Numbered from the stretch's first letter, positions 33,901-42,462 are shown. The stretch is 64,000 bases of DNA from Lachnospiraceae bacterium GAM79 (GCA_003584705.1 AP018536.1:62001-126000), one strand, 5' to 3'. Notes: a model not told the origin generated them from the sequence alone. A program made the numbers and translations.

Positions 33901-34227
33901 ATGGCATCAACAAAAGAGTATTTGGATTTTGTTATGGAACAATTATCAGGACTGGATGAACTCAGCAGCCGGGCAATGATGGGCACATACATCCTTTATT
34001 ACCGTGGAAGGATTTTTGGTGGGATATATGATGACAGACTTTTGGTGAAGCCGGTCCCGATGGCATTGAGGTTGATGCCAGATGCCGAGATGGAACTACC
34101 TTATAATGGTGCTAAAGAAATGATTTTGGTTGATAATGTGGATGATCGGCAGTTTTTGTGTGAACTGGTTGAGAGTATGTGGGAAGAATTGCCGATGAAA
34201 AAATCTAAAAAGAAAAAAGGTATCTGA
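33901..34227 (+). CDS. TfoX N-terminal-domain protein
   Basis: The start at MASTKEYLDFVMEQLSGLDE has GGAGG eight bases before it; an ATG at 33886 is possible. The 108-residue protein consists of the TfoX N-terminal domain: SSRAMMGTYILYYRGRIFGG, then YDDRLLVKPVP and MILVDNVDDRQFLCELV. Stand-alone versions are frequent in Firmicutes and their role is unclear. It is the last gene of the WYL operon. Confidence 0.88.
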   Translation: MASTKEYLDFVMEQLSGLDELSSRAMMGTYILYYRGRIFGGIYDDRLLVKPVPMALRLMPDAEMELPYNGAKEMILVDNVDDRQFLCELVESMWEELPMKKSKKKKGI

Positions 34228-34296
34228 TATTTATTATTGAACTTATAATTTTATCAGTTATAACTTATAAAATGGTAATTTAATGATTGAGATTCA

Positions 34297-34342
34297 GATA
34301 TAAAAAAGTTCGAAGAACTTTTGTTTTCGAACTTTTTTATAT
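34297..34342 (+). terminator. Terminator after WYL operon
   Basis: AAAAAAGTTCGAA and TTCGAACTTTTTT form a long stem with a short loop; the flanking A- and T-runs let it work on both strands. The rest of 34228-34425 is AT-rich promoter sequence for the next gene. Confidence 0.75.
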
Positions 34343-34425
34343 TTATATTGAATATATGATTACCATGGTATAATATACATTCACAAAAATGAAATTTATA
34401 AGAATGAAATACAGGGGGAAATGGA

Positions 34426-34787
34426 ATGACTATCAGTGAAAGAATATTAAAGGTATTAAAAGACAGAAATATGACGCAGGTTGAGTTTGCAAAACAGGTT
34501 GGTATTGCGACCAGTACGATCAGCGAATGGAAGAAAAAAAGACCAATCCTACAGCCGATAAGATTATGGATATCTGCAATGTATTACAGATTACCCCGGA
34601 GCAGCTTCTTACCGGAAAGGGAATTGAAGACGAGGAAGAGATTGTTGCGGCAAGCCCGGAGAGTCGGTTTACACCTTATGACATTCAACTGATTGAAGAC
34701 TACCATGGCCTTAAAGAAGAGCAGAAGAAGAGACTGATGGCTTATGTGGAGGCTTTGAAGAAAATAGAAAGCTTGGAAAACATGTAG
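34426..34787 (+). pseudogene. XRE-family regulator with a frameshift in a poly-A run
   Basis: The frame from 34426 gives a helix-turn-helix (RNMTQVEFAKQVGIATSTIS, then EWKKK). It changes after seven A at 34534-34540. The expected continuation (KKTNPTADKIMDICNVLQIT, then PEQLLTGKGIEDE) is in the +1 frame from 34527. One extra A would restore SEWKKKKTNPTAD and a protein of about 121 residues. It may be a true mutation, a sequencing error, phase variation or transcriptional slippage. The ORF6N copy 2 follows 40 bp downstream. Confidence 0.8.
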
Positions 34788-34789
34788 TT

Positions 34790-34814
34790 GTGAAGTCGCA
34801 AATTGCGACTTCAC
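34790..34814. repeat. Leader palindrome 2 upstream of ORF6N gene 2
   Basis: A perfect 12-1-12 palindrome (GTGAAGTCGCAA, A, complement) lies 14 bases before the ORF6N copy 2 start and directly beside its ribosome site GAAAGG. It is the exact reverse complement of the palindrome inside the gene at 35032-35056. Confidence 0.92.
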
Positions 34815-34827
34815 GAAAGGACGGTTT

Positions 34828-35841
34828 ATGGGAGAAGTATTAGAATTAAATACAGTAGATAATATCATAAATAGTATTTACATAATTCGTGGACAGCAAG
34901 TTATGCTGGATTCTGATTTAGCAAAAATATATGGCTATGAGGTAAAACGATTAAATGAACAGGTAAAAAGAAACATTAAGAGATTTCCGGAAGATTTTAT
35001 GTTTCAGCTAACAAGAGAAGAAATTGATTTCGTGAAGTCGCAATTTGCGACTTCACGGATTACGTCTTTGTTTGAAGGACAAGAAGGTGGTCGAAGAAAA
35101 CTACCATATGTTTTCACAGAGCAGGGAATTTATATGTTAGCTACAGTACTGAAAGGAGAATTAGCAGAACAGCAAAGTATTTTTATCATGCGTGCATTCA
35201 AAGAAATGCGCCATTATATCAGACAGAACAGGCAGTTTGTCACACAATCGGAAATGAATCTGGTTACGGCAAAAGTATCGGAATTATCTGTTCAGATGGC
35301 AGGTGTAGTAGATCGGCAGAAACAAACAGAAAAATCAATGGAAGAGATTCGAAAGAGCATTGATGTTATGAATGAGAATTTTATAACAGAGAAAGATTTC
35401 AAAAATTTTGTAATCTATAAGGGACAGAAGTTTGAAGCAGATGCAGCTTACATAGATATTTATCAACAGGCAGCAAAATCTATTTATGTGGTGGATGATT
35501 ATATGAATACCAAGACATTACAACTTCTGTCGCAAAAACAATCCGGTGTTGAGGTAATTCTTTTTACAGAGAATGGTCATGGGAAAAAAGGTTTTCTCAC
35601 AAGTGCTGTGGTCAATGATTTTATAAATCAATATCCAACACTTAGAATCAAACCCAATCCAGATTGTCATGATAGATGGATTGTTCTTGATTATGAATTA
35701 CCTACGGAGGCAGTATATCATTGTGGTGCGTCAAGCAAAGATGCTGGTAAAAAGTTATGTGCAATAAATAAAGTGGATTCTGTTCAAATGATTCATCCAG
35801 TAATAGATAGATTACTTTTATTGCCAGATAAACAGATATAA
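34828..35841 (+). CDS. ORF6N DNA-binding protein with PLD-like C-terminal domain (copy 2)
   Basis: The 337-residue paralogue of the gene at 30663 has the ORF6N domain at about residues 10-115: IIRGQQVMLDSDLAKIYGYE, RFPEDFMFQLTREEIDFVKS, and YVFTEQGIYMLATVLKGELA. A coiled linker precedes the C-terminal PLD-like domain (SIYVVDDYMNTKTLQLL, CHDRWIVLDY, YHCGASSKDAG). As in copy 1, HDR replaces the usual HKD. The segment VKSQFATSR is encoded by a 25-bp palindrome that recurs in the leader. It follows the frameshifted XRE gene and may share its transcript. Confidence 0.87.
   Translation: MGEVLELNTVDNIINSIYIIRGQQVMLDSDLAKIYGYEVKRLNEQVKRNIKRFPEDFMFQLTREEIDFVKSQFATSRITSLFEGQEGGRRKLPYVFTEQGIYMLATVLKGELAEQQSIFIMRAFKEMRHYIRQNRQFVTQSEMNLVTAKVSELSVQMAGVVDRQKQTEKSMEEIRKSIDVMNENFITEKDFKNFVIYKGQKFEADAAYIDIYQQAAKSIYVVDDYMNTKTLQLLSQKQSGVEVILFTENGHGKKGFLTSAVVNDFINQYPTLRIKPNPDCHDRWIVLDYELPTEAVYHCGASSKDAGKKLCAINKVDSVQMIHPVIDRLLLLPDKQI
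35032..35056. repeat. In-gene palindrome 2 (ORF6N copy 2)
   Basis: GTGAAGTCGCAA, T, and complement lies inside the coding sequence for VKSQFATS. It extends one base pair further on each side and equals the leader palindrome 34790-34814 read on the other strand. Confidence 0.95.
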
Positions 35842-35848
35842 CTTACAG

Positions 35849-36769
35849 CTATAATTTTTTAACTTTATCGCCCTCAAACATACTATATCCTGTGGGATTT
35901 TTCCGAAATTCCGATGGTGAAATCCCAAGGTATTTTGTAAATTGCCGGTTGAAGTAGGAACCATACTTAAAACCACATTGATTGGCAATATCATCGATCT
36001 TAAGATTGGTATTAGATAATAGTTCCTGTGATATTTTAAGACGATAATGAAGCAGATATTCAATGCAGGTACAGTTAAGCTGTTGTTTGAAACGCTGGTT
36101 AAGTGTGGTTCGATTTAAGTGAACAAGCTCGCATAGAAAATTCAATGAGATATTGTTCCGGTAATTGGCATGAATGTAATCAGTGCAGATGGTAACTGGA
36201 TTCGAATTCTCAGATAATTCGTAGAAATTTAATTTGCATTGATCCACATATATATCATAAATACAATTAAGTGCCTGACGAAGCATTCTTCTGATACGGC
36301 AAGTCCAGTAATCATCACTTTGTGCGTATGTTTCAGCACCAATCATAAGCATAAGTTCATTCAAGCGAATATATTGCTGTGGTGTTAAGTTAAAAATCCC
36401 CTGAAAATATCCATGATGCTTTGTGAACATATAAAGCATGTTTCTATCATAAACATATTGTTTGTCAATGGGAACTGAGTCATCAAGATTTTCAAAGTTT
36501 AAACAGGCTTTTATATACCATGGATCAAAATGAAATACCTTGGCACTTAAATGTGTGCGTTCCAGACATTGAAAATTATCGTATTGTGAGATACAAAGTA
36601 CGGCAGGAGCCGTAACTGTCTGAATATGTTCATTGATTTTGACAGTTGTGCTTCCACAGGAAATCATAATGATAGTGCATCTGTTATCTACTGGCAATGA
36701 TTCTAATGTATTATAAAAATCAAATTCAATGGGTATTTCTCTTTCCTTATGTCTATCATTCTGAGGCAT
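35849..36769 (-). CDS. AraC-family transcriptional regulator
   Basis: The 306-residue protein has an N-terminal cupin-like sensory part. Its C-terminal AraC domain has two helix-turn-helices: ISLNFLCELVHLNRTTLNQR, and LKIDDIANQCGFKYGSYFNR followed by QFTKYLGISPSEFRKNP. Such regulators respond to sugars or stress signals. GGAG lies just before the ATG. It diverges from a GNAT acetyltransferase gene, and the 160-bp gap between them is AT-rich with a TATA-rich palindrome around 36880-36903, which may be an operator. Confidence 0.92.
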   Translation of the reverse strand: MPQNDRHKEREIPIEFDFYNTLESLPVDNRCTIIMISCGSTTVKINEHIQTVTAPAVLCISQYDNFQCLERTHLSAKVFHFDPWYIKACLNFENLDDSVPIDKQYVYDRNMLYMFTKHHGYFQGIFNLTPQQYIRLNELMLMIGAETYAQSDDYWTCRIRRMLRQALNCIYDIYVDQCKLNFYELSENSNPVTICTDYIHANYRNNISLNFLCELVHLNRTTLNQRFKQQLNCTCIEYLLHYRLKISQELLSNTNLKIDDIANQCGFKYGSYFNRQFTKYLGISPSEFRKNPTGYSMFEGDKVKKL

Positions 36770-36928
36770 ATAAATCTCCTTTTGAAAATGAAATATTAAA
36801 ATACATTATATGCAATTCTTAATTGTAAAAAGTATAAATATCTACTGCATATATGTAATTGAAAGTATAATTTACACACTATATACTTGTATATAGTATA
36901 AAATAAAGAAAAAGAGGTGTCTATAAAA

Positions 36929-37402
36929 ATGGTCATACGATTTGCAAAAGAAAATGAATTAATACGGGTAAATGAATTAAGAAAACAGGTAAATGACCTG
37001 CATGTTGAAGGAAAATCCGAGATTTTCAAGGCCGGTTTTAATAAGGAATTACAAGATCATGTATATACCATCTGGAAAGATCTCGAGCAGAAAATTATTG
37101 TGGCGGAATCGGAAGGAATGATCTGTGGTTTTGCTGTACTTCATCATATTCATAAACCGGAAACTCCTTTTATGCAGGAACGTGATTTTATGGATATTGA
37201 TGAATTCTGTGTGGATAAAAAATACCGAAGGCAGGGAATTGCATCGGAAATGATAGCATTTATAAAAGCTTATACAAAGGAGCAGGGAATAAATCGTATG
37301 GAACTTAATATGTGGGAGTTTAATGAAGATGCACTTGCCTTTTATGAAGCAGTAGGATTCAAAACATACCGAAGATATATGGAAATGATGTTAAAAATCT
37401 GA
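36929..37402 (+). CDS. GNAT-family acetyltransferase
   Basis: The ATG at 36929 has AAGAGGTG nine bases upstream and is preferred over a GTG at 36917. The protein of about 157 residues has the GNAT core: IIVAESEGMICGFAVLH (strand 4), then FMDIDEFCVDKKYRRQGIAS with the acetyl-CoA pyrophosphate loop (R-R-Q-G-I-A), and LNMWEFNEDALAFYEAVGF. The acceptor is unknown. It is divergent from the AraC gene, which may regulate it. Confidence 0.9.
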   Translation: MVIRFAKENELIRVNELRKQVNDLHVEGKSEIFKAGFNKELQDHVYTIWKDLEQKIIVAESEGMICGFAVLHHIHKPETPFMQERDFMDIDEFCVDKKYRRQGIASEMIAFIKAYTKEQGINRMELNMWEFNEDALAFYEAVGFKTYRRYMEMMLKI

Positions 37403-37421
37403 ATAGACAAGGAAAACGAAA

Positions 37422-37540
37422 TATGGGTAGGTTTCCAGAAGACTTTATGTTTCAGTTTACGTAAACCGAATATGATAATCTGCGGGCCAAAATGTCATCG
37501 AAATCAATTTTCAGTTTTACAGAGACAATCCAATCATCAA
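37422..37540 (+). pseudogene. ORF6N gene remnant
   Basis: A short stretch reads MGRFPEDFMFQFT, stop, TEYDNLRAKMSS. It matches RFPEDFMFQLTREEIDF in ORF6N copy 2 at the same domain position, but an in-frame stop and loss of the rest show it is a fragment. It lies between the GNAT gene and the glycosyltransferase gene and is the third trace of this family within 7 kb. Confidence 0.7.
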
Positions 37541-37591
37541 TATGATAAAATGAAAATAAATATTGGAAAGCAAAAAGGATATAAAAGACCT

Positions 37592-39175
37592 ATGACATTA
37601 AAGAAAACAATAGAACAACATAAATACACCATATTGTTTTGTCTCATATTAGTATTTGGTTCTATATTGCGGTTGGTGCAGCTGGGGAAGGTTCCGGGCG
37701 GTTACCAGATGGACGAGGCTTATGGGGCTTTTAATGCGTATTCACTGTTTCACAGTGGGATCGATTCCACAGGACACTCCTATCCTGTGTATTTCGAGTC
37801 CTGGGGAGGCGGGCAGAATGCACTGAACTCGTATCTCATGCTTCCCTTTATGGTGTTCACCGGAGGTAAGATCACTCCACTGGTAGTAAGACTACCGCAG
37901 GCCATTGTAGCAATTTTATCTCTGGTGGCGGTTTATTTTCTGATGAAAGAGATGGTGGATGAAGCGGCCGGACTGTGGGCCATGCTTCTTCTCAGTGTAT
38001 GTCCCTGGCATATTATGATGTCAAGATGGGGGCTGGAGTCCAATCTGGCACCCGGGTTCCTGCTTTTTGGACTGACCTTTTTTGTTTATGGCCTGAAAAA
38101 ACCGAGATTACTTATTCTGTCGGCACTTTCCTACGGTCTGAGCCTGTATTGTTATGCGACCATCTGGCCTATTGTTCCACTCCTTCTGTTGTTAGAATGG
38201 GGATACGGATTTCTTACAAAGACTTTGAAGATCGACAAATATTTCGTGATCCATGTGGTGATCATTGGATTACTGGCACTTCCGTTGCTGGCGTTTTTGC
38301 TGGTAAACAGAGGAATCCTCCCAGAGTTCTCCATAGGCCCTTTTTCGGTCTATGTAATGACGGATTTCAGAGTGAATGAAATAGCATCCTCTTTCCGTGA
38401 TATTTTATACAATTTCAAAAATCTGCTGTATCTTCTGTATCGGCAGGATATCGGTCGTCCCTACGATGTGATCATGCCGTTTGGATTTTTCGGAATCACA
38501 GCCAGAGTACTGATCTTTCTGGGAGTTTTTTTACTGGTGATCTGCCTGATCCTGGCCTTACAGAAGAGACAGACAACATTATTATGGATGATATTCTTTC
38601 AACTGACCGGCGCATTGCTGCTGGGATTACTGGTTACCGTGGGAATGACCCAGATCAACTGCATCTATATTCCTCTTGTTCTGTGCGGAGCATTGTGCGT
38701 GTCTTCTTTGACAGATTTTCTGGGGAAAAAAGTGAATTTCTATGGAAAAATTGCAGTAAGCATTCTTTTGGCGGCACTTCTGCTGGGGGAAAATGTACAG
38801 TTTGAAAAGGCATATTTTACTTCTTATAAAGAGCTGGTCAGTGCCTATTTTCAGGAAGGCAGCGAGGAAGCTGTACAGAAAGCCATGGAGATTGCGGCGG
38901 AAAGCGGTCGTGAGATCGAGATCGAAGATGCCATCAAATATCCCAGTGTTTTGCTCTACGGAGAGATTGACGCTGCAGAATACCTTGCCAACAGGAACTT
39001 AAGCGATGCACCTCCCAAGCCGAAGGATTTTCTGGGAAAAGGAATCCGCTTCACCATGGGAATCGACTGGGAGCGCATCGACAGAAATAAGATATATATT
39101 ATTTACTATACAGATGCGGAAAAATTCGATGGATTCACTCTCCTGCCCTGCCGGGACTGGTATGTGGCGTATTAA
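37592..39175 (+). CDS. Membrane glycosyltransferase (PMT/ArnT-like, GT39/GT83 type)
   Basis: A protein of about 528 residues has roughly 11-12 membrane helices. After the first helix (YTILFCLILVFGSILRLVQL) comes the extracellular loop PGGYQMDEAYGAFNA, with the Asp-Glu motif that binds metal and lipid-linked sugar in this superfamily. A large C-terminal extracellular domain follows the last helix. It would transfer sugars from polyprenyl phosphate outside the membrane. The start is uncertain (ATG 37592 or 37550): no strong ribosome site is visible, and upstream frame in this direction is remnant DNA. Confidence 0.82.
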   Translation: MTLKKTIEQHKYTILFCLILVFGSILRLVQLGKVPGGYQMDEAYGAFNAYSLFHSGIDSTGHSYPVYFESWGGGQNALNSYLMLPFMVFTGGKITPLVVRLPQAIVAILSLVAVYFLMKEMVDEAAGLWAMLLLSVCPWHIMMSRWGLESNLAPGFLLFGLTFFVYGLKKPRLLILSALSYGLSLYCYATIWPIVPLLLLLEWGYGFLTKTLKIDKYFVIHVVIIGLLALPLLAFLLVNRGILPEFSIGPFSVYVMTDFRVNEIASSFRDILYNFKNLLYLLYRQDIGRPYDVIMPFGFFGITARVLIFLGVFLLVICLILALQKRQTTLLWMIFFQLTGALLLGLLVTVGMTQINCIYIPLVLCGALCVSSLTDFLGKKVNFYGKIAVSILLAALLLGENVQFEKAYFTSYKELVSAYFQEGSEEAVQKAMEIAAESGREIEIEDAIKYPSVLLYGEIDAAEYLANRNLSDAPPKPKDFLGKGIRFTMGIDWERIDRNKIYIIYYTDAEKFDGFTLLPCRDWYVAY

Positions 39176-39185
39176 AATGAAAATA

Positions 39186-39222
39186 AAAAAGCCCTCACAT
39201 ATCATAAAAGGTGGGGGCTTTC
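39186..39222. terminator. Bidirectional terminator
   Basis: AAAAGCCCTCAC pairs with GTGGGGGCTTT around a loop of about 12 nt, between convergent genes. Confidence 0.75.
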
Positions 39223-39245
39223 GCGTGTCAAAAATTATGTTTCAT

Positions 39246-39767
39246 TTACGCACTCAGATCCAGATTCCGTCCAATCAGCATGGCAGCATCGGCAGATTTC
39301 TTATTTTGCTGGTAAGGATTGCTCTCGTCACGGTAACTGATCTTGGTCGTGGTGGTGCCGCCGGCGGTGTAGACGGTGCCGCATTCGGGACATACCGCGG
39401 TCCGCAGGGACACTGTGGCGGAGAGAACCTTGCCGTTGTTCTGTGCGGCCTTGTTGTAAGCGTTCGTTACATGCTCCTGTTCGTGGGCACGAACTTTGGA
39501 GGAGGAAGCCTGTGGTGAAATATGAGATGCAGATTTGAAGGAGACCATTTCGTTGGAACCATCCTGATATTTCCGGTTCTTGCAGGTTTCGCATTCTGCG
39601 GGAGAAGACTTTCTGCCGGGCTTTTCTACATCGGATTTTCCGGGATTCAATACAACACCTTCCTCCTCGGGCTGTGCGGAGGATACCGAGCCGGCAGAAT
39701 AACCGTATCCGTAATTACCGGACAGACTATAATTATTATAATTACCGATTCCGTAAATACCTGTCAT
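39246..39767 (-). CDS. SprA-related putative metallopeptidase
   Basis: The 173-residue protein starts MTGIYGIGNYNNYSLSGNYG with GGAG upstream. A Cys-rich segment ECETCKNRKYQDGS is followed by the zinc-peptidase-like helix VRAHEQEHVTNAYNKA (HExxH-type, His-Glu-Gln-Glu-His). CPECGTVYTAGGTTTTKISY gives a second Cys pair. This combination is that of the SprA-related family found in sporulating and other Firmicutes. The substrate is unknown. No signal peptide is seen. Confidence 0.78.
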   Translation of the reverse strand: MTGIYGIGNYNNYSLSGNYGYGYSAGSVSSAQPEEEGVVLNPGKSDVEKPGRKSSPAECETCKNRKYQDGSNEMVSFKSASHISPQASSSKVRAHEQEHVTNAYNKAAQNNGKVLSATVSLRTAVCPECGTVYTAGGTTTTKISYRDESNPYQQNKKSADAAMLIGRNLDLSA

Positions 39768-39865
39768 AAGACTTCTCCTTTCTGCATAATGTTTTCATTG
39801 GTTGATTCGATATTCTTCTATTTGCCCTCATTGTAGCACCTGTATCTGGTAAGGGCAAGTTAAGA

Positions 39866-41221
39866 TTACTGAAAAATCTGCTCAACTTCTGAAATCACGG
39901 AGGTCGTACCTAATATTACAATGGGATCCGAAAAAGAATCCGCCAGAGTAAGTGCCTGTTCCACCGAGTCTGTCCATTCTGCACCAATGCCCGCTCCCGC
40001 TAATGTCTCTTGCTGTTTTTTGGAAAAATGATAGTGCGGATTTCCGGATCTGGTGAGGATAATCCGGTTTGCCATACCTTTCATGGATCTGACCACCCCG
40101 GCATAATCCTTATCCTCCGGAATTCCCACAATAACAGTGCAATTCCGAACCCCCAGATGTCGCAGGACTTCCTTTACATTCTCACAGCTGGTGGCATTGA
40201 TACAGGCATCCAGCAGAACAAACGGCTTGGAACGCAGGACTTCCATGCGTCCCGGCCAGTGCAGCAGAGACAGATTTTTCCGGATGTCTGGCAAAGAAAA
40301 AACTGCGGATTCCCTGCGCAGATCAGACAGCACATCCACACACACAGCAAGTGCCAGAGCACAGTTTTTTGCCTGATGTTCTCCCAATAACGGAATCTGT
40401 AAATCCGGATAAATGTTATCTCCGATCACCACATCAAATAGCATGCCGGAACATGCATAGCGGATATTTTCTGCCTGAAAATCCCGACCGTATATTTTAT
40501 AGGGAACCTGCATAGCCTTAGCACGGCGAACCAGAACCTCCAGTACTTCCGGTTCCTGCTCCGCAAAATAGACACACTTCTGCTCTCCGGTGATAACGTG
40601 GGATTTATCTTCCGCAATGGCAGTCAGCGTATCACCCAGTTCCCTCGTATGCTCCAGAAAAATCCGGTTGATCACGGCATAATTGTGACGTACATTATTC
40701 ACATCATCGTATTTTGCACCTTTACCGCATTCCAGTACATTGAAATCCGTATGTTTTTCCGAAAAATAAGCCAGTGCCAGATCGGCCTGGATTCCCATGG
40801 GACTGATACATACTGACTCCGGCAGATCAGAGGCAATATTCAGAATCTCTGGCTGGATCTCTGTCATCAGACGGCAGAAGTCAGATTCACTGATCATCGT
40901 ATTATTGACACGGAAGCGTTCGCGAAAGTCCGTGATATGAGGGCTGGTCATCAGTCCCACAGAGAATCTTGTCTGCAGGATTCGGGAGATCATGTTGGAA
41001 ACGGAGCCTTTTCCCTTGCTTCCGGTGACAACGATGCAGGGAGTAACGGATTTTTGCCAAAGCAGGGATCTGGTCAGTTCCGGGTGTCGTTTTCTGGCGT
41101 CCTTTGCAGCATAATCCTGATGTGAGGCAGCTCGCAGATAAGAGGCATAGACAAAGTCTTCCGCCTCCTTACGCGTAGTGATTTTATGAAATTGCAGTGA
41201 TGTTTCGGAAGTGTTATTCAT
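39866..41221 (-). CDS. FolC-like Mur ligase family protein
   Basis: The start at MNNTSETSLQFHKITTRKEA (41221) follows an A/G-rich site; an earlier ATG at 41296 is less likely. The 451-residue protein has the ATP-binding loop VTGSKGKGSVSNMISRI and FolC-like TSPHITDFRERFRVNNTMIS, then a Mur central domain and C-terminal domain (WPGRMEVL, VIVGIPEDKDYAGVVRS). The enzyme joins an amino acid to a carboxylate with ATP; folylpolyglutamate synthase is the nearest analogue. The ATP-grasp ligase gene ends about 105 bp before it on the same strand, so the two probably act on one substrate. Confidence 0.82.
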   Translation of the reverse strand: MNNTSETSLQFHKITTRKEAEDFVYASYLRAASHQDYAAKDARKRHPELTRSLLWQKSVTPCIVVTGSKGKGSVSNMISRILQTRFSVGLMTSPHITDFRERFRVNNTMISESDFCRLMTEIQPEILNIASDLPESVCISPMGIQADLALAYFSEKHTDFNVLECGKGAKYDDVNNVRHNYAVINRIFLEHTRELGDTLTAIAEDKSHVITGEQKCVYFAEQEPEVLEVLVRRAKAMQVPYKIYGRDFQAENIRYACSGMLFDVVIGDNIYPDLQIPLLGEHQAKNCALALAVCVDVLSDLRRESAVFSLPDIRKNLSLLHWPGRMEVLRSKPFVLLDACINATSCENVKEVLRHLGVRNCTVIVGIPEDKDYAGVVRSMKGMANRIILTRSGNPHYHFSKKQQETLAGAGIGAEWTDSVEQALTLADSFSDPIVILGTTSVISEVEQIFQ

Positions 41222-41325
41222 ATAAATACCTTTTTGTAGCCTGCAATTTTCCAGATACTTTAGTATCATGTATTTTCGTACACTGTGCAGGCACATATTT
41301 GCGCATGAAAAAACTATTTTTTACA

Positions 41326-42186
41326 CTAAGTCTTTGATGTAAAGTCAGATTGTATCGTCTCAATAATTTTTCCCGCAACATTTATGCCGGAAGCCTTTTC
41401 AATACCTTCCAGTCCCGGCATGACATTGATTTCGCAAAAATAAGGTTTTTCTCTGCCAAAGAGCAGATCAATTCCCAGAAAATCCAGTCCGGTCTGTTCG
41501 TAAATATCTGCGGCTATGGTACGGATGCCGGAAGTGACAGGGTAAGGCTCTACCGAAGCGCCCAGAGCTACATTTGCACGGAAATCCCCCTGGGATGTGC
41601 GCTGCATACAGGCAACGGCTTCTCCGCGGATGCTGTAAAAGCGCAGATCTCTGCCGTAGCTTTCTGAGATAAATTCTTCGAAGAGCCATTCCTTGGAGGA
41701 AGGGTAGTTAAGAGAGAGTTCCTCATAAGAAGCTTTATCCCGGATGCAGACGATTTCTTCTCCCATGGAGCTTTCCAGTCCTTTACCGACAAAGGGAAGG
41801 CCCAGTTGTTCTACAATAGAAGAAAAAGGCAACCGTGAAGTTCCCAGAAGATATTTCGGGATCAAAAAGGCTTTGGAATGAAGCCTTCGTACCTGTTCAA
41901 ATTTATTAATATAGATATTATAAGCAGTTAATGGATTATAGCTTCGGGTGGCAAGTGCATTTATAGCATCCTTTTCCCGTCCCCATTTATAGCGGTTGAT
42001 GACAAAATCCACGGGTTTCAGTATTTTACCATGATTTATAACACCATGCGGAGAGACCGCAGTATCATGGATCCCTACAATCTGCAGATCCATATCCAGG
42101 GCAGAAGCTTCCTGTACCAGACGGTTGCAGGTATAAGCGTTAGTCATAGTATTATATTTTTCTATGATATATCCTCTGATAGGCAT
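41326..42186 (-). CDS. RimK-type ATP-grasp ligase
   Basis: The start at MPIRGYIIEKYNTMTNAYTC (42186) follows GAGGTG; the open frame extends further but has no such site. The protein of about 287 residues has an ATP-grasp fold: LGLPFVGKGLESSMGEEIVC for the nucleotide loop, WLFEEFISESYGRDLRFYSI, and the metal-binding LDFLGIDLLFGREKPYFCEI followed by NVMPG. RimK-type enzymes ligate glutamate or other amino acids to peptide or cofactor carboxylates. With the downstream FolC-like Mur ligase it forms a two-gene operon. Confidence 0.85.
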   Translation of the reverse strand: MPIRGYIIEKYNTMTNAYTCNRLVQEASALDMDLQIVGIHDTAVSPHGVINHGKILKPVDFVINRYKWGREKDAINALATRSYNPLTAYNIYINKFEQVRRLHSKAFLIPKYLLGTSRLPFSSIVEQLGLPFVGKGLESSMGEEIVCIRDKASYEELSLNYPSSKEWLFEEFISESYGRDLRFYSIRGEAVACMQRTSQGDFRANVALGASVEPYPVTSGIRTIAADIYEQTGLDFLGIDLLFGREKPYFCEINVMPGLEGIEKASGINVAGKIIETIQSDFTSKT

Positions 42187-42337
42187 AAGGCACCTCGTGA
42201 TTTCAGTATTCTCATGGTTAACATAGCAAAATGTTGTCAAAATAGCAAGAAATATAGTTCTTCTATTGAAAAAGGAGCAATATCCTGCGTATAATAAGAG
42301 ACATAAGAGCATAAAAGAGGGATGATAATTCCACGAT

Positions 42338-42394
42338 ATGCGAATATTGGGTAGAATTGTGGTAGTGCGTAGCACGAAGCAATTCGTAGGTATC
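42338..42394. repeat. Structured repeat motif, copy 1
   Basis: It begins ATGCGAATA. A 6-bp outer stem follows (GAATTG/CAATTC) enclosing the small hairpin GTG-CGTAG-CAC and then GAAG, and the motif ends TAGG-TATC. The same layout with compensating base changes occurs at 53623-53680. It lies in the divergent region between the ATP-grasp and xpt genes. Confidence 0.5.
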
Positions 42395-42396
42395 AA

Positions 42397-42420
42397 AGTC
42401 GGGGGCTTTTGACCCCGACA
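42397..42420 (+). promoter_or_regulatory. Hairpin in xpt leader
   Basis: GTCGGGG and CCCCGAC form a 7-bp GC-rich stem about 45 bp upstream of xpt. No T-run follows, so it is probably not a terminator by itself. No purine-riboswitch core (UAUGG...UUUCUACC-like) was found in 42187-42462. Confidence 0.4.
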
Positions 42421-42462
42421 TCATTAAAATATATTAAGAAGAAACAAAAGAGGAGACATACA

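Noticed and set aside
42187-42462. Purine riboswitch upstream of xpt
   Set aside because: The conserved three-way-junction core is not present; only the structured repeat and a GC-rich hairpin are seen.
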